Numbered from the stretch's first letter, positions 43,477 to 53,121 are shown. The stretch: 64,000 nt of DNA from Neobacillus pocheonensis (GCA_023702235.1 JAMQCR010000003.1:644501-708500); one strand, 5' to 3'. The notes: generated by a model not told the origin, from the letters alone. Numbers and translations are program-made.

Positions 43477-43519
43477 AAAAAAAGTAACCGTTCTGAATTT
43501 TTAAACGGTTACTTTTTTT
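43477..43519. terminator. Bidirectional terminator
   Basis: AAAAAAGTAACCGTT and AACGGTTACTTTTTT flank an AT-rich loop, ending the ABC operon and the convergent aminotransferase gene. Confidence 0.88.
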
Positions 43520-43559
43520 AATATCATAAGGGTTTAGTGATGATTAATCCACTAGGACC

Positions 43560-44774
43560 TCAAAGAATCCTCCGCCATCTTTTATTAGTGTCCTCGACGT
43601 AAATCCCCTTTGCTTCAATAAAGCGCTGAATCCTTTTTAAGGCTTCTTGAAGCTGTTCCATCGAGGTTGCGTAGGAGCAGCGAATATACCCTTCACCGCT
43701 TTCTCCAAATACATTGCCGGGAACGACTGCAACTTTTTCTTGCAGTAATAATTCTTCTGCAAATTGTTCAGAGCTAAGACCGGTTGCTTTTATCGAAGGA
43801 AACACATAAAAGGCACCGCCTGGAGTATGGCAATCTAAACCGATTTGGTTGAGCTTTTGAACCATATAGTTTCGTCTTCGCAGGTAACTTTTTTGCATAT
43901 GTTCCACTTCATCATACGTATTGCGAAGCGCTTCGATCGCACCATGCTGGAGCATATGTGGCGCGCACATGATGGTATATTGGTGAATTTTCAGCATGAC
44001 CTGAACCAATTCCGCTGGAGCCGCTAGAAAGCCTAATCTCCAACCGGTCATCGCAAATCCTTTCGAAAAACCGTTGATTAAAATCGTTCTGTCGTACATT
44101 CCTTCAATCGTTGCAAAGCTTGTAAACGTTTCGTCATAGGATAGTTCCGCATAGATTTCGTCGGAGATGACGAGTAAATCATGCTCTTCAATAATTCTTG
44201 CGATTTCGATTAGCTCTTGTTTGTTTAACGTAGTTCCAGTTGGATTGTTTGGTGAACACAACAAAATTGCTTTCGTTTTTTCCGTAATCGCCTTTTTGAT
44301 TTGTTCGGGCGTTACCTTGAAACCGTTTTCGGGCGATGTGGAAATGGCGATCGGTTTTCCGCCAGCGATGGAAACCAATGGGGCATAGGATACAAATGAT
44401 GGCTCGACAATCAGTACCTCATCGCCTTGGTTTAAAATCGCACGAAAAGCTATGTCCATTGCCTGACTCGCTCCGATTGTGACAATAATTTGATTCGTTG
44501 GGTCATAGTCAACAGCAAATCTTTTCCCTAAGTAGGAAGTGATTTCTTGTCTTAATTCCAGCAAGCCTGGATTAGCTGTATATGAAGTAAAACCCTGCTC
44601 GATTGATAAAAGGGTTGCTTCTCGAATATTCCAAGGGGTGATGAAGTCTGGTTCGCCAACCCCTAAGGAAATAACACCCTTCATCCCGGCTGCCAGATCG
44701 AAAAATTTTCTAATGCCAGATGGCTGCAGCTGACTGGCGGTTTCCGAAAGATAGTGAGCATAATCCTTTTTCAT
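43560..44774 (-). CDS. yugH: Pyridoxal-phosphate aminotransferase, class I/II (YugH/PatA-like)
   Basis: 404 residues. ISLGVGEPDF, SYTANPGLLELR, SPNNPTGTTLNKQEL, DEIYAELSYD and the PLP-binding Lys in INGFSKGFAMTGWRLGFL mark a fold type I aminotransferase of the aspartate/aromatic branch. Probably transfers amino groups among several amino acids. The Lrp-type regulator gene ends three bases into it (four-base overlap), as in B. subtilis yugG-yugH. Cytosolic. Confidence 0.9.
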   Translation of the reverse strand: MKKDYAHYLSETASQLQPSGIRKFFDLAAGMKGVISLGVGEPDFITPWNIREATLLSIEQGFTSYTANPGLLELRQEITSYLGKRFAVDYDPTNQIIVTIGASQAMDIAFRAILNQGDEVLIVEPSFVSYAPLVSIAGGKPIAISTSPENGFKVTPEQIKKAITEKTKAILLCSPNNPTGTTLNKQELIEIARIIEEHDLLVISDEIYAELSYDETFTSFATIEGMYDRTILINGFSKGFAMTGWRLGFLAAPAELVQVMLKIHQYTIMCAPHMLQHGAIEALRNTYDEVEHMQKSYLRRRNYMVQKLNQIGLDCHTPGGAFYVFPSIKATGLSSEQFAEELLLQEKVAVVPGNVFGESGEGYIRCSYATSMEQLQEALKRIQRFIEAKGIYVEDTNKRWRRIL

Positions 44775-45274
44775 GGCGAAACAACCATCCTATGATCTTT
44801 GTCATTGCCACTTTCAAAAATCACCCCATCATGTTTGTATTTTTTCAACATGAAATGGGTGGTGGTGGAAATCACATTCTCAATCGTTGATAATTTTTCC
44901 GATACAAACGTGGCGATTTGATTCATCGTTTTTCCTTCAACGGTTATTGATAAATCATAGGCCCCTGACATGAGATAGAGGGAAGACACCTCGGGATAAC
45001 GATAAATTCGTTCGGCCACTTCATCGAATCCAACGCCGCGCTTCGGGGTTACCTTTACATCGATCATGGCAATGATGCTTTCTTGACCCTCCACTTTCGT
45101 CCAATCGATTAAGGTTGGGTAGCTCATAATTATTTTTTCATCTTCTAACTTTTTAATGGTGTTTCTGACGGTTTCTTCGCTGCACAATGCCATTAACGCA
45201 ACCGTTTCAATTGATGCTTTGTGGTTCTCTTCGATTATTTTTAAAATTTCAACTTCTTCACTGCTTAGTTTCAT
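44771..45274 (-). CDS. yugG: Lrp/AsnC-family regulator (YugG-like)
   Basis: 167 residues from ATG 45274, with GAGGAGG nine bases upstream; the ORF extends further without a binding site. Winged helix: EVEILKIIEENHKASIETVA and CSEETVRNTIKKLEDE; the C-terminal RAM ligand domain spans about 65-150 (ESIIAMIDVKVTPKRGVG, SSLYLMSGAYDLSITVEG). It should regulate the aminotransferase in response to an amino acid. Translationally coupled to that gene. Confidence 0.9.
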   Translation of the reverse strand: MKLSSEEVEILKIIEENHKASIETVALMALCSEETVRNTIKKLEDEKIIMSYPTLIDWTKVEGQESIIAMIDVKVTPKRGVGFDEVAERIYRYPEVSSLYLMSGAYDLSITVEGKTMNQIATFVSEKLSTIENVISTTTHFMLKKYKHDGVIFESGNDKDHRMVVSP

Positions 45275-45645
45275 TGGAAGCCTCCTCAACTTTATAAACT
45301 CTATTTTAGATTTTAAAGGAGGGATTAGGAGAACTCAATTAAAAACTAAAAATTTAAGAAAAGAAAGAGAGATGGCGGACCTTGTCGGAGGATGTATATC
45401 CTTCGGTTTTTTTTTAGGTTTGTAATAAGGTTAATGAAATTTCCCGGACAATAGTCGACATTAATTTTAAAAAAATTGGAAGGGAAATCTTTTATTTAAC
45501 GAGGCTCGTGACAGTTTTTAAAACACAATCCTGGTTCCAAAAAAACGATTTCTTTCCGTATCGGCGGGGTGAATGGAAAATATTGAGTAATATTTAGATA
45601 AAAATACCACACTATTAGTATTAATTTTCGAAAAGAGGTAGTCCT
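45275..45645. other. Intergenic region with a plus-strand terminator
   Basis: 371 bp between divergent genes. The hairpin CGGAGGAT/ATCCTTCG with nine T (45387-45416) faces the plus strand, inside a possible 17-codon ORF (ATG 45373, MADLVGGCISFGFFLGL, AAGAGAG upstream). No other feature seen. Confidence 0.45.
45387..45416 (+). terminator. Orphan plus-strand terminator
   Basis: CGGAGGAT, 4-base loop, ATCCTTCG, then T9. No known gene lies upstream on this strand. Confidence 0.6.
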
Positions 45646-47346
45646 ATGTTTAAACAATTAGCAGGTGAGAAGTTAATTGAGCTTTTGATTGATTGGGGAG
45701 TGGATCACATTTATGGGATGCCGGGCGATTCCATTAATTCGATTATTGAGCCATTAAGAAAGGCCCAAGATAAAATTAAGTTTATTCAGGTGAGACATGA
45801 AGAAGCGGGTGCCTTAGCAGCAGCAGCCTATGCAAAGTTGACCGGTAAAATGGGGGTTTGTACCGCCATTGCTGGTCCGGGTGCGATTCATCTATTGAAT
45901 GGTTTGTATGATGCAAAGCTCGACAGGGTGCCGGTCTTAGCGATTACAGGACAGATTGAATCCGACTTGCTTGGTACCGACTTTTTTCAAGAAGTTAACT
46001 TGGAAAGAATGTTTGACGATGTAGCTGTTTACAATCAACGAATTATGTCGGCTGAACAGCTTCCGGCCGTTGTCAATCAAGCGATTCGGATGGCTTATGC
46101 CAAAAAAGGCGTGTCCGTTCTTACGATTCCGGATGATATTCCACGGTTTGAGATAGGGAAGGAAGCACGAATAACCTCTAGATTTCATGTGAAGCAAGAA
46201 ATTCTTCCCCTCAACGAAGATTTGCTTCAAGCGAAGGAACTGATTGAGGCAGCGGAAAGACCGATCATTCTTGCAGGGAGAGGGGTACAGGGCATCCGTG
46301 AAACGTTATTAGCTTTTGCGGAAACAATCGCCGCACCGATTGTTTTAACGTTACCTGGAAAAGGAGCGATTCCCGATAAGCATCCCTATTGCTTGGGCGG
46401 GCTTGGCTCATTGGTACAAAGGCGGCCTATGAAGGGATGCAGGAAGCAGATTTGCTGATTATGATTGGGACCTCGTTTCCCTTTACTGGTTTTTTACCAG
46501 AGAAAGGCCAAGACGATTCAAATTGACCTCGATCCAGCCCAAATCGGCAAGCGCTACACCGTTGATGTTGGCCTGGCAGGAGAGGCGGGGAAGACGCTTG
46601 AGTGGTTTAAGGCGCATGTTAGTGAAAAAGAGAATCGCGACTTTTTAGAGAAAAGTCAGGAAAGAATGAAAAAGTGGTGGAGCAAGTTAGATCATCAAGA
46701 AGAAAATGTCTCTGTTCCCATTAAACCACAGCGTGTGATCTATGCCTTACAAGAAGTAGCTTCCGATGATGCAGTCTTGTCAGTAGATGTGGGCAATGTG
46801 ACCGTTTGGATGGCCCGCCATTTTCACATGACGAATCAGAAATTTGTTATTTCTAGTTGGCTAGCGACTCTTGGTTGTGGTCTTCCGGGTGCGATTGCCG
46901 GAAAAATTGCCTATCCCTCAAGACAAGTGTTTGCCGTTTGTGGTGATGGTGGATTTGGCATGACGATGCAGGATTTTGTAACAGCGGTTAAATATCAATT
47001 ACCGATGGTTGTCATTGTTCTAAACAATCATAAGATTGCGATGATTAAATTTGAACAAGAAGTAATGGGCAATATTGAATTCGGTACGGACCTGGTAAAC
47101 CCCAATTTTGCAAAATATGCCGAAGCTTGTGGCGGGATTGGCTACCGGGTGGAACGCCCTGAGGAACTTCTTCCAGCATTGCAGCAAGCTGTAATCCAAA
47201 GTAAACCATGTATTGTGGATGTAATCGTCGATGCGGACGAGGCACCGATGCCAGCAAAAATAAAATTTTCCCAAGCAGTTGGGTATTCGAAGCATATGAT
47301 AAAAGAGTTATTTGAAGAAGGGAAACTGGATTTGCCGCCGTTGTAG
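45646..47346 (+). CDS. Thiamine-diphosphate pyruvate oxidase (PoxB/YdaP-like), two frameshifts
   Basis: About 567 residues. YGMPGDSINSIIEPL, RHEEAGALAAAAYAKLTG (catalytic Glu) and GPGAIHLLNGLYDA form the pyrimidine domain; CGDGGFGMTMQDFVTAVKY with NNHKIAM is the ThDP-Mg site. A deletion near 46408 (before IGTKAAYEGMQEADLL) and an extra G at 46506-46507 (after FTGFLPEKA) shift and then restore the frame. Resembles B. subtilis YdaP, a general-stress pyruvate oxidase that forms acetate (or acetyl phosphate) and CO2. ATG 45646 follows AAAAGAGG. Confidence 0.88.
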
Positions 47347-47354
47347 GGGTTTGT

Positions 47355-47400
47355 GGTGCCTGTCACCCTTAGTGGACACTTGTCCGCCAAGTGTGTACAA
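47355..47400 (-). repeat. GTGACAGGCACC dispersed repeat, copy B (inverted)
   Basis: GGTGCCTGTCACC reads as the complement of the repeat core, followed by GTGGACACTTGTCCGCC, a degenerate hairpin. It lies eight bases after the pyruvate oxidase stop. Confidence 0.6.
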
Positions 47401-47460
47401 AATGAGGTGCCTGATAACCTTAAGTAGTTCAGTTTAGAAGTAGAAAATTATAATAAGAAA

Positions 47461-47582
47461 ACAAATTCTCGTACTAATTGGCAGAGAATTTGGAGCCGCA
47501 AATATTCTAGCATATAAATACGCTGGGGGTTATTCGGACAGGGCAAGCAGGAAAATACGAATGGATAGTCCAAAGGCGAGGC
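47461..47582 (+). repeat. TTCGGACAGGG dispersed element, copy 1
   Basis: CTAATTGGCAGAGAATTTGG, AATATTCTAGCATATAAATA and TATTCGGACAGGGCAAGCAG line up with the complement of 63163-63299 over about 120 bp. Non-coding; TTCGGAC and GTCCAAA would form a weak stem. Confidence 0.65.
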
Positions 47583-47859
47583 TAAATCGGACAGGATGCT
47601 ATTGTCCACAAGCTAATAGGTAGGAAAGTTTGTAAAGTGAAAACAACTTAGGGTGCTGTTACTTGTACGGGCACTGTCATCATTGTCTTAACGGATTCTT
47701 GTCACATTTTTATACGGCGGAAATCTATTTTACAAATCAACAGAAAGATTTAACAGCGCCTTAAAAAAATTAAAAGCGTATAAATTGGTAGAATTTTAAA
47801 TCAATATGTATTAAGATAACAGAATACCTAAACGGTATGGTTTTTAATTGAATAAGTGA

Positions 47860-48168
47860 GAACAGGTTCTTTGAGGAGTATTTTTCAAGGATGAAAAGGG
47901 AAGTTGGTGCAATTCCAACACGGTCCCGCCACTGTAAAAGGGTAATCAGCGCAATGAGTACGCCACTGATCGTTTTGATTGGGAAGGTATGCGGCTGGTG
48001 ATAAGCCTTAAGTCAGGAGACCTGCCTGTTTTGACAACGCTGTAAACCTACGGGAGATAGGGAGGTGTTAGATTAGCTTGCTAAATGTAAATAAGGTGAC
48101 CTGCAGGGGCGCCTCTATATATTAGGCATCTCTAACTTTCTTTTCGATCGTTAGAGATGCCTTTTTTT
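47860..48168 (+). promoter_or_regulatory. Cobalamin riboswitch with terminator, controlling metE
   Basis: The conserved cobalamin aptamer is clear: AACAGGTTC, GGATGAAAAGGGAAG, the B12 box context GGTGCAATTCCAACACGGTCC, CGCCACTGTAAAAGGG, then AAGTCAGGAGACCTGCC. It is followed by the terminator GGCATCTCTAAC/GTTAGAGATGCC with T7 (48124-48168). Ligand binding should end transcription before metE, 39 bases further. This is the usual arrangement by which vitamin B12 turns off the B12-independent enzyme. Confidence 0.93.
48124..48168 (+). terminator. Riboswitch expression-platform terminator
   Basis: AGGCATCTCTAAC (48124-48136) and GTTAGAGATGCCT (48150-48162) form a 13-bp stem, then T6. Confidence 0.88.
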
Positions 48169-48206
48169 ATTTTAAACAGAGAAGTGAAAAATCGGGAGGT
48201 TGTGTA

Positions 48207-50495
48207 ATGAAAAGTAGTAATCTAGGATATCCACGGATTGGGGAAAATCGTGAATGGAAGAGGCCTTAGAAGCTTTTTGGTCAGGGAAAGTAGAAGAAGA
48301 GGACTTTCTACTTCAGATGGAACAAATTCGGTTATCCCATTTGCAAAAGCAAAAGGATAACGGAATTGATTTTATTCCTGTAGGTGATTTTACTTTTTAT
48401 GATCATATGTTGGATACGGCTGTTATGTTTGGTTTCGTGCCAAAAAGGTATGACTATGAGGGAGGAGCCGTGCCGCTTTCCACTTATTTTGCGATGGCAC
48501 GCGGCAGTGAAACAGCAGTGGCCTGTGAAATGACGAAATGGTTTAACACCAATTATCACTATATTGTTCCGGAGTTGGGTGATGTCAGGCCAGCTTTAAT
48601 CGAAAACAAACCGCTTAAGGCGTATCGTGAGGCGAAGGAAAAGCTAGGCATTAACGGAAAGCCAGTCATGGTGGGACCTTACACGTTTTTAAAACTTTCA
48701 AAGGGCTATGATCCAAAACAATTACCAGCCCTTATTTTACAAATCGTTCCCTTGTATGCGCAAATTTTACAGGAATTAGCACAGGAGGGGGTGGAGTGGG
48801 TTCAAATGGATGAACCGATTCTGGTTACATCGGTAACAAAAGATGAGATGAAAACGGTCGCTTACATTTATAAACAATTACAAGAGGCTGCCCCTGAGCT
48901 GCGAATCATGCTGCAAACCTATTTTGATTCGGTGGAGTGTTATACGGAAGTTATGGATTTACCGGTTGCAGGGGTTGGCTTGGATTTTGTACACGGATTA
49001 GAAGAGAATCTTCAATCTCTCGTAACCTATGGATTTCCAGATGATAAGGTCCTCGGCATAGGATTGATAGATGGACGAAATATTTGGCGCGCTCATTTGG
49101 GTGAGAAATGGGCTCTTGTGAAGACGATCATGGGGATTGTACCGAGTGAGCGCCTATGGCTCCAGCCATCATCCAGTCTACTGCATGTACCTGTGACTAT
49201 AGGTCAGGAGGCGAATCTAGATCCAGTCGTCAAAGAAGCTTTAGCTTTCGCTGATGAGAAATTAGATGAAATTCACTATCTGGTTAAGAGAGCTCGTCAC
49301 GGTGAGCGTGATAGTGATCGTGATGATGATTTTTTAGGGGCGTTTCATAGGAGCGAGACGGCACTTAATCAATTGGCTCAATCACCAGAAAGAAATCGAC
49401 ACGAGGTTCAGCAGTCTGTAGCGAGCATCCTGCCTCAGAAGGTTGGGCGGGCATCATCATTTGAACAGCGCCGCGAGCAACAAAAGGTGTTGCAGCTGCC
49501 TGTACTTCCGACGACGACCATTGGCAGTTTTCCACAAACCTTAGAGGTTCGTCAGCCGGAGAAAATGGCGAAAAGGTGAGTGGACGACGGAAACGTATGA
49601 TCGATTTATTCAGGATCAGATTAAAGCCTGGATTACGATTCAAGAGGAAATTGGGCTTGATGTCTTTGTTCATGGAGAGTTTGAGCGGACAGATATGGTT
49701 AAGTTTTTTGGCGAGAAATTAGGCGGATTCACCTTTACACAAAATGGTTGGGTTCAGTCCTACGGTTCACGGTGCGTAAAGCCGCCTGTTATTTACGGAG
49801 ATGTGGAGTTTTTGCAGCCGATGACAGTGAAAGAGAGCTTGTATGCTCAGTCCCTTACTGAAAAACCGGTAAAGGGGATGATTACAGGTCCCGTGACCAT
49901 TCTGAATTGGTCCTTTGTACGGGATGATATTCCAAGGTCAGAGGCTGCTTTCCAAATTGCACTTGCTTTAAGAAAAGAAGTGGAATCGCTAGAAGCGTGC
50001 GGTATAAAATTGATTCAAGTAGATGAACCCGCACTCAGAGAGGGACTGCCGCTGAAAAGAGCGTCTTGGGAAAAGTATTTAGATTGGGCGGTTAAAGCAT
50101 TCCGGATTGCGACATCTTCAGTGCAAGATACAACCCAAATTCATACACATATGTGTTATTGCGATTTCAATGATTTTATTGAACCGATTCATCATTTAGA
50201 TGCAGATGTAATTTCGATTGAGACATCTCGTAGTCATGGAGAATTGATTTCTGCTTTTAATGAAAACGCGTATTCTAAGGGGATTGGTCTTGGAGTATAC
50301 GATATCCATAGTCCGCGAGTTCCGGCGTATGAGGAAATGGTCGGTGTGATTGAAAGTGGTTTAAAGGTACTTGAACCAACCCAATTCTGGATTAATCCGG
50401 ATTGCGGCTTGAAAACAAGAGGGACTGAGGAAACCATCCAGGCACTTCAAAACATGGTGGCGGCAACACTTGTTGTTCGCGATCGACTGGGGTGA
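48207..50495 (+). CDS. metE: B12-independent methionine synthase, two indels
   Basis: 5-methyltetrahydropteroyltriglutamate:homocysteine methyltransferase, about 763 residues, the last step of methionine synthesis. Start ATG 48207 after GGGAGG: MKSSNLGYPRIGENREWKR. A base is missing near 48262 (then ALEAFWSGKVEEEDF) and two near 49555 (then RRKWRKGEWTTETYDRF). Zinc ligands are in THMCYCDF (His, Cys) and NPDCGLKTR (Cys). Between the two barrels HGERDSDRDDDF is an unusual charged insertion. Regulated by the cobalamin riboswitch; a B12-dependent MetH elsewhere is implied. Confidence 0.92.
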
Positions 50496-50560
50496 CAGAC
50501 ACCGTTCGTGGACAAATCAAAGGTTTTGTATTTGTGTCGTGGACAGTTCTGGATGACTAG
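50491..50560 (+). repeat. GTGACAGGCACC dispersed repeat, copy C
   Basis: GGTGACAGACACCGTTCGTG then GACAAAT, with TTTGTGTCGTGGACAG downstream. It contains the stop codon of metE (TGA 50493-50495). Confidence 0.65.
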
Positions 50561-50574
50561 GCACCATCTGGGGA

Positions 50575-50606
50575 AAATAAGCTCCTGAGTAATCAGGAGC
50601 TTATTT
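50575..50606. terminator. Bidirectional terminator between metE and the DUF6241 gene
   Basis: AAATAAGCTCCTGA (50575-50588) and TCAGGAGCTTATTT (50593-50606), perfect, with a 4-base loop; it includes the stop codon of the minus-strand gene. Confidence 0.85.
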
Positions 50607-51146
50607 CCCGCTTGTTAATTTGCTGCCAAAATTAAGTAATATAAATTCAGCTTCTTCTTTTGGAGTAGCAATACCAGTTGCTTTACCGACAGTACCACCT
50701 TCCAGCTGCCATACAGTATTATGATCTGAATCAACACTGCTAAAGTCGTTATTCTTCCATTTAGTCAGAATTTGAAGTAATTCCTCTTTATCTGTAAATT
50801 TGCTTGCTTCTACGATATTGTAAACAGCGTTGATTGTGTCTGGAATCATAGGAATTGCACCCCATTTTTCGCTAGCTTCAATCTTTTGATGGCACATCTT
50901 ATTCATAACGTTCAGGACATCATCTTCCGTTGAAGATCCAGTTAGACCTGTACTATACCTTATTCCCTCAATTTTGGCTGCTTGTTGGACAGCTTCTTTT
51001 GGATTTTCAGAGACTAATTGTTTTACTTCATAGCTACCAATATTTATATATATTTCATATGAACCAATTCCTATGATCGCCAGCCCGATTACAGCTGAAA
51101 TAATCCACGTATTTCTTTTGCTAATTTTCCTTTTTATTGTTTTCAT
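50601..51146 (-). CDS. DUF6241 family protein
   Basis: 181 residues from ATG 51146 (AGGGGGAT upstream; the ORF runs 16 codons further without a site). A single N-terminal helix (TWIISAVIGLAIIGIGSYEIY) anchors the protein; the remainder faces outside. The family pattern NKMCHQKIEASEKWGAIPM and IVEASKFTDKEELLQILTKW, followed by VWQLEGGTVGKATGIATPKE, is found in small Bacillus surface proteins of unknown function. Single gene. Confidence 0.7.
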   Translation of the reverse strand: MKTIKRKISKRNTWIISAVIGLAIIGIGSYEIYINIGSYEVKQLVSENPKEAVQQAAKIEGIRYSTGLTGSSTEDDVLNVMNKMCHQKIEASEKWGAIPMIPDTINAVYNIVEASKFTDKEELLQILTKWKNNDFSSVDSDHNTVWQLEGGTVGKATGIATPKEEAEFILLNFGSKLTSGK

Positions 51147-51278
51147 AGTAAAATCCCCCTGTTCATATAGCCTAATTATATCAAAAATTACCACAATATA
51201 GGGAGGTTGTGTTCGTTCAGAATCTTTTTCCCTATCAATTGCCAGTTAAGCATAATGTTAAAGCCGAATAAAATAAAA

Positions 51279-51345
51279 GTGACAGGCACCGTTCGTGGAC
51301 AAATAGTGGGTTTTGTCTTTGTGGGGCGGACAGATATCTACTGGA
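51279..51345 (+). repeat. GTGACAGGCACC dispersed repeat, copy D
   Basis: GTGACAGGCACCGTTCGTGG then ACAAAT, identical over the first 19 bases to the copy A frame, with TTTGTGGGGCGGACAG after. The gap 51147-51466 has no ORF. Confidence 0.7.
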
Positions 51346-51466
51346 TTTCAGCATAAAATTTCAAAAGCTATTTAAATAGATTAAAAGAAAAAATGAGGTA
51401 TAAATTTCTTCTTCTAGATTCATAATAGTACTAAACTTTTAATTTTATATTTTTGGAGAGGGAGTA

Positions 51467-51859
51467 ATGGTAATGACAATGTCCATGGTTACACCGTTCA
51501 CGATTGCAAGACTCGCAGATGAAAACGAAATAAAGGAACTTCATCCTGTTCTTGGGTTTGGGGCTGATTGTTATGAGGCTGGCATGATTGAGGTTTTGAA
51601 GGAATTGGCTGAAAGGGAGTTAATGAATCTTCCGCCAATAAAGTTATCCGAGTTGACTAATGGGTATCAAGGGAAAGTGGACCTTCATTACTTATTATTA
51701 AAAAATGCTTTAACCCCTCAGCAAATTAAACTTTTAGAGGAATACAGCGATCAATTTGAATTTTTAAATGGCTCAGCGGCATCCGATTATTTCATTGCAG
51801 GATTTTTGCATGGTTATCGGTATTTGAAATCTGAAGCGGCTAACCGTAACACCTACTGA
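51467..51859 (+). CDS. Hypothetical protein, 130 residues
   Basis: Start ATG near 51467/51473 after GGAGAGGGAG. The protein is mainly helical, acidic and without membrane segments: IARLADENEIKELHPVLGFG, ADCYEAGMIEVLKELAEREL, LLEEYSDQFEFLNGSAASDY and a C-terminal FIAGFLHGYRYLKSEA. The C-terminal helix F.xGFxxGxRxL resembles short phage/plasmid-type Firmicute proteins but I cannot assign a family. Stands alone. Confidence 0.55.
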   Translation: MVMTMSMVTPFTIARLADENEIKELHPVLGFGADCYEAGMIEVLKELAERELMNLPPIKLSELTNGYQGKVDLHYLLLKNALTPQQIKLLEEYSDQFEFLNGSAASDYFIAGFLHGYRYLKSEAANRNTY

Positions 51860-51988
51860 CCAAGTTGTTAAAATTTAATTATGTATTAATATTCATAAAA
51901 TATTATAAATATTATGGGTAAGTGGTAAGGTACTAGGCTTAAACCACTTACAATTAAAGGATTGTCGAAACTTGTAATATGAAAACAT

Positions 51989-52018
51989 TTGAATATTGAA
52001 AGCGTTTTCTTGTATAAT
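51989..52018 (+). promoter_or_regulatory. Sigma-A promoter with an embedded cre site
   Basis: -35 TTGAAT (51989-51994), 18-base spacer, -10 TATAAT (52013-52018). TGAAAGCGTTTTCT (51997-52010) within the spacer matches the CcpA cre consensus (TGAAARCGYTWTCW). Binding there would block the promoter, so catabolite repression is expected. The transcript would begin near 52025 with an unusual GC-rich leader. Confidence 0.7.
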
Positions 52019-52203
52019 AAAGTCAGGCGGATGGCACGCGTGGTCATCATGGTATTTGGCGTAGGCGGGGGCCAGTACTTTATTTTTAAGTGAATACTAA
52101 GTAACTAGATAAACATTAATTATTCCTGAAGCCAAAAATAAATGGTCTAAAAGGTAGTCTGTCGCGGGATCTTGTTGGAGAAAAAGGTAAAGGGGAGAGA
52201 AAT

Positions 52204-52341
52204 GTGGAAAAAAGGAAAATCCTATTGGCTGATTTTATTCAGGAAGACCGATTTGAACTAAATTCCTATCTTACTTATTTGTTTAATCAACTTCATGAAT
52301 ATTTTCCAAAACAGGTGGACGATAAGATGATCAATCAATAA
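52204..52341 (+). CDS. Small protein, 45 residues, under cre promoter
   Basis: GTG 52204 after AAAGGGGAGAG; reads VEKRKILLADFIQEDRF, SYLTYLFNQLHEYFPK and QVDDKMINQ. It is amphipathic and charged, with no membrane segment and no known family. It is preceded by a 180-base leader and followed by the terminator at 52372-52424, so promoter, binding site, ORF and terminator are all present. An ATG two bases earlier opens only 19 codons in another frame. Confidence 0.5.
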   Translation: MEKRKILLADFIQEDRFELNSYLTYLFNQLHEYFPKQVDDKMINQ

Positions 52342-52371
52342 GGAGATATAATAAAATTGTAGAGTTCGGAA

Positions 52372-52424
52372 GGTAAAAGCGATTTTTTTATTCTTTATCG
52401 GAATAAAAAAATCGCTTTTTTACC
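52372..52424. terminator. Terminator after the small ORF
   Basis: AAAGCGATTTTTTTATTC and GAATAAAAAAATCGC(TTT) form a perfect 18-bp stem around seven bases. Confidence 0.85.
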
Positions 52425-52512
52425 GTGCACTCAGGTTCCCCAGAAATAAATCATGGTAAAACCTTATTCAATCTAAGACGAGTGCCAATTCCACGTCATT
52501 TCTCATGTTAAT

Positions 52513-53121
52513 TTATTGTTTTGCACCATTAGATATCGTGTGAAGCACGACAGGAATAAAATCTGCATAGGTATCTAAATAATAATCAGCTAAAATGTTT
52601 CTGTTTTGAAAAGCCACCGTTTTAATTTTTAACTCACGAGCTGGAATTAAATCCAAGTCACGGTCTCCTACAACTAAATCTATGTTGTATTTTTCCACCA
52701 CAGATTCATAAGAAGAAATATGAGGTTTTCTGATGAATCCATCTTCTTCAACGGAAACAATTTCTTTGAAATATTTTTTTAGCTGGAACTTTTCCAGGAG
52801 AGCGATTGTCGACACTTTATCTCGGTGGGTAACGATAACGTTGTTGTCAACTGATGCTAGGACATCCTCTAAATGTTCAAAAGGTTTACTCGTCATTTTT
52901 GCATAAGCATTATAAAGCATTTGATATTCATCTCGTTTGTTCTCATCAATTCCATAGTGTTTAAATGCAGTTTTGGAATCGATTTTCAGCCATTTCAACA
53001 CTTCGTTTTTATCAAGTTCTTTTTGACTTAATTGGACAAACCCCTCTACAAGCGATGGATATGTATCAAAAAGTGTTCCGTCGAAATCCCATAATATATT
53101 AATAAAAATCCCCCACTTCAA
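52513..53121 (-). CDS. HAD-family phosphatase (phosphoglycolate phosphatase-like)
   Basis: About 195-202 residues. ILWDFDGTLFDTYPS contains the nucleophile and acid Asp (motif I), VIVTHRDK motif II and DLVVGDRDLDLIPA motif IV; a small helical cap lies between residues 20 and 85. The start is uncertain: TTG 53121 has no site, whereas AGTGGGGGA before ATT 53103 is well placed, so a non-standard ATT start may be used. HAD enzymes of this type dephosphorylate small phosphometabolites. Single gene. Confidence 0.75.
   Translation of the reverse strand: MKWGIFINILWDFDGTLFDTYPSLVEGFVQLSQKELDKNEVLKWLKIDSKTAFKHYGIDENKRDEYQMLYNAYAKMTSKPFEHLEDVLASVDNNVIVTHRDKVSTIALLEKFQLKKYFKEIVSVEEDGFIRKPHISSYESVVEKYNIDLVVGDRDLDLIPARELKIKTVAFQNRNILADYYLDTYADFIPVVLHTISNGAKQ

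Noticed and set aside
52021..52080. 6S RNA or other known ncRNA in the GC-rich leader
   Set aside because: Pairing is limited and none of the conserved features of known RNAs is recognisable.
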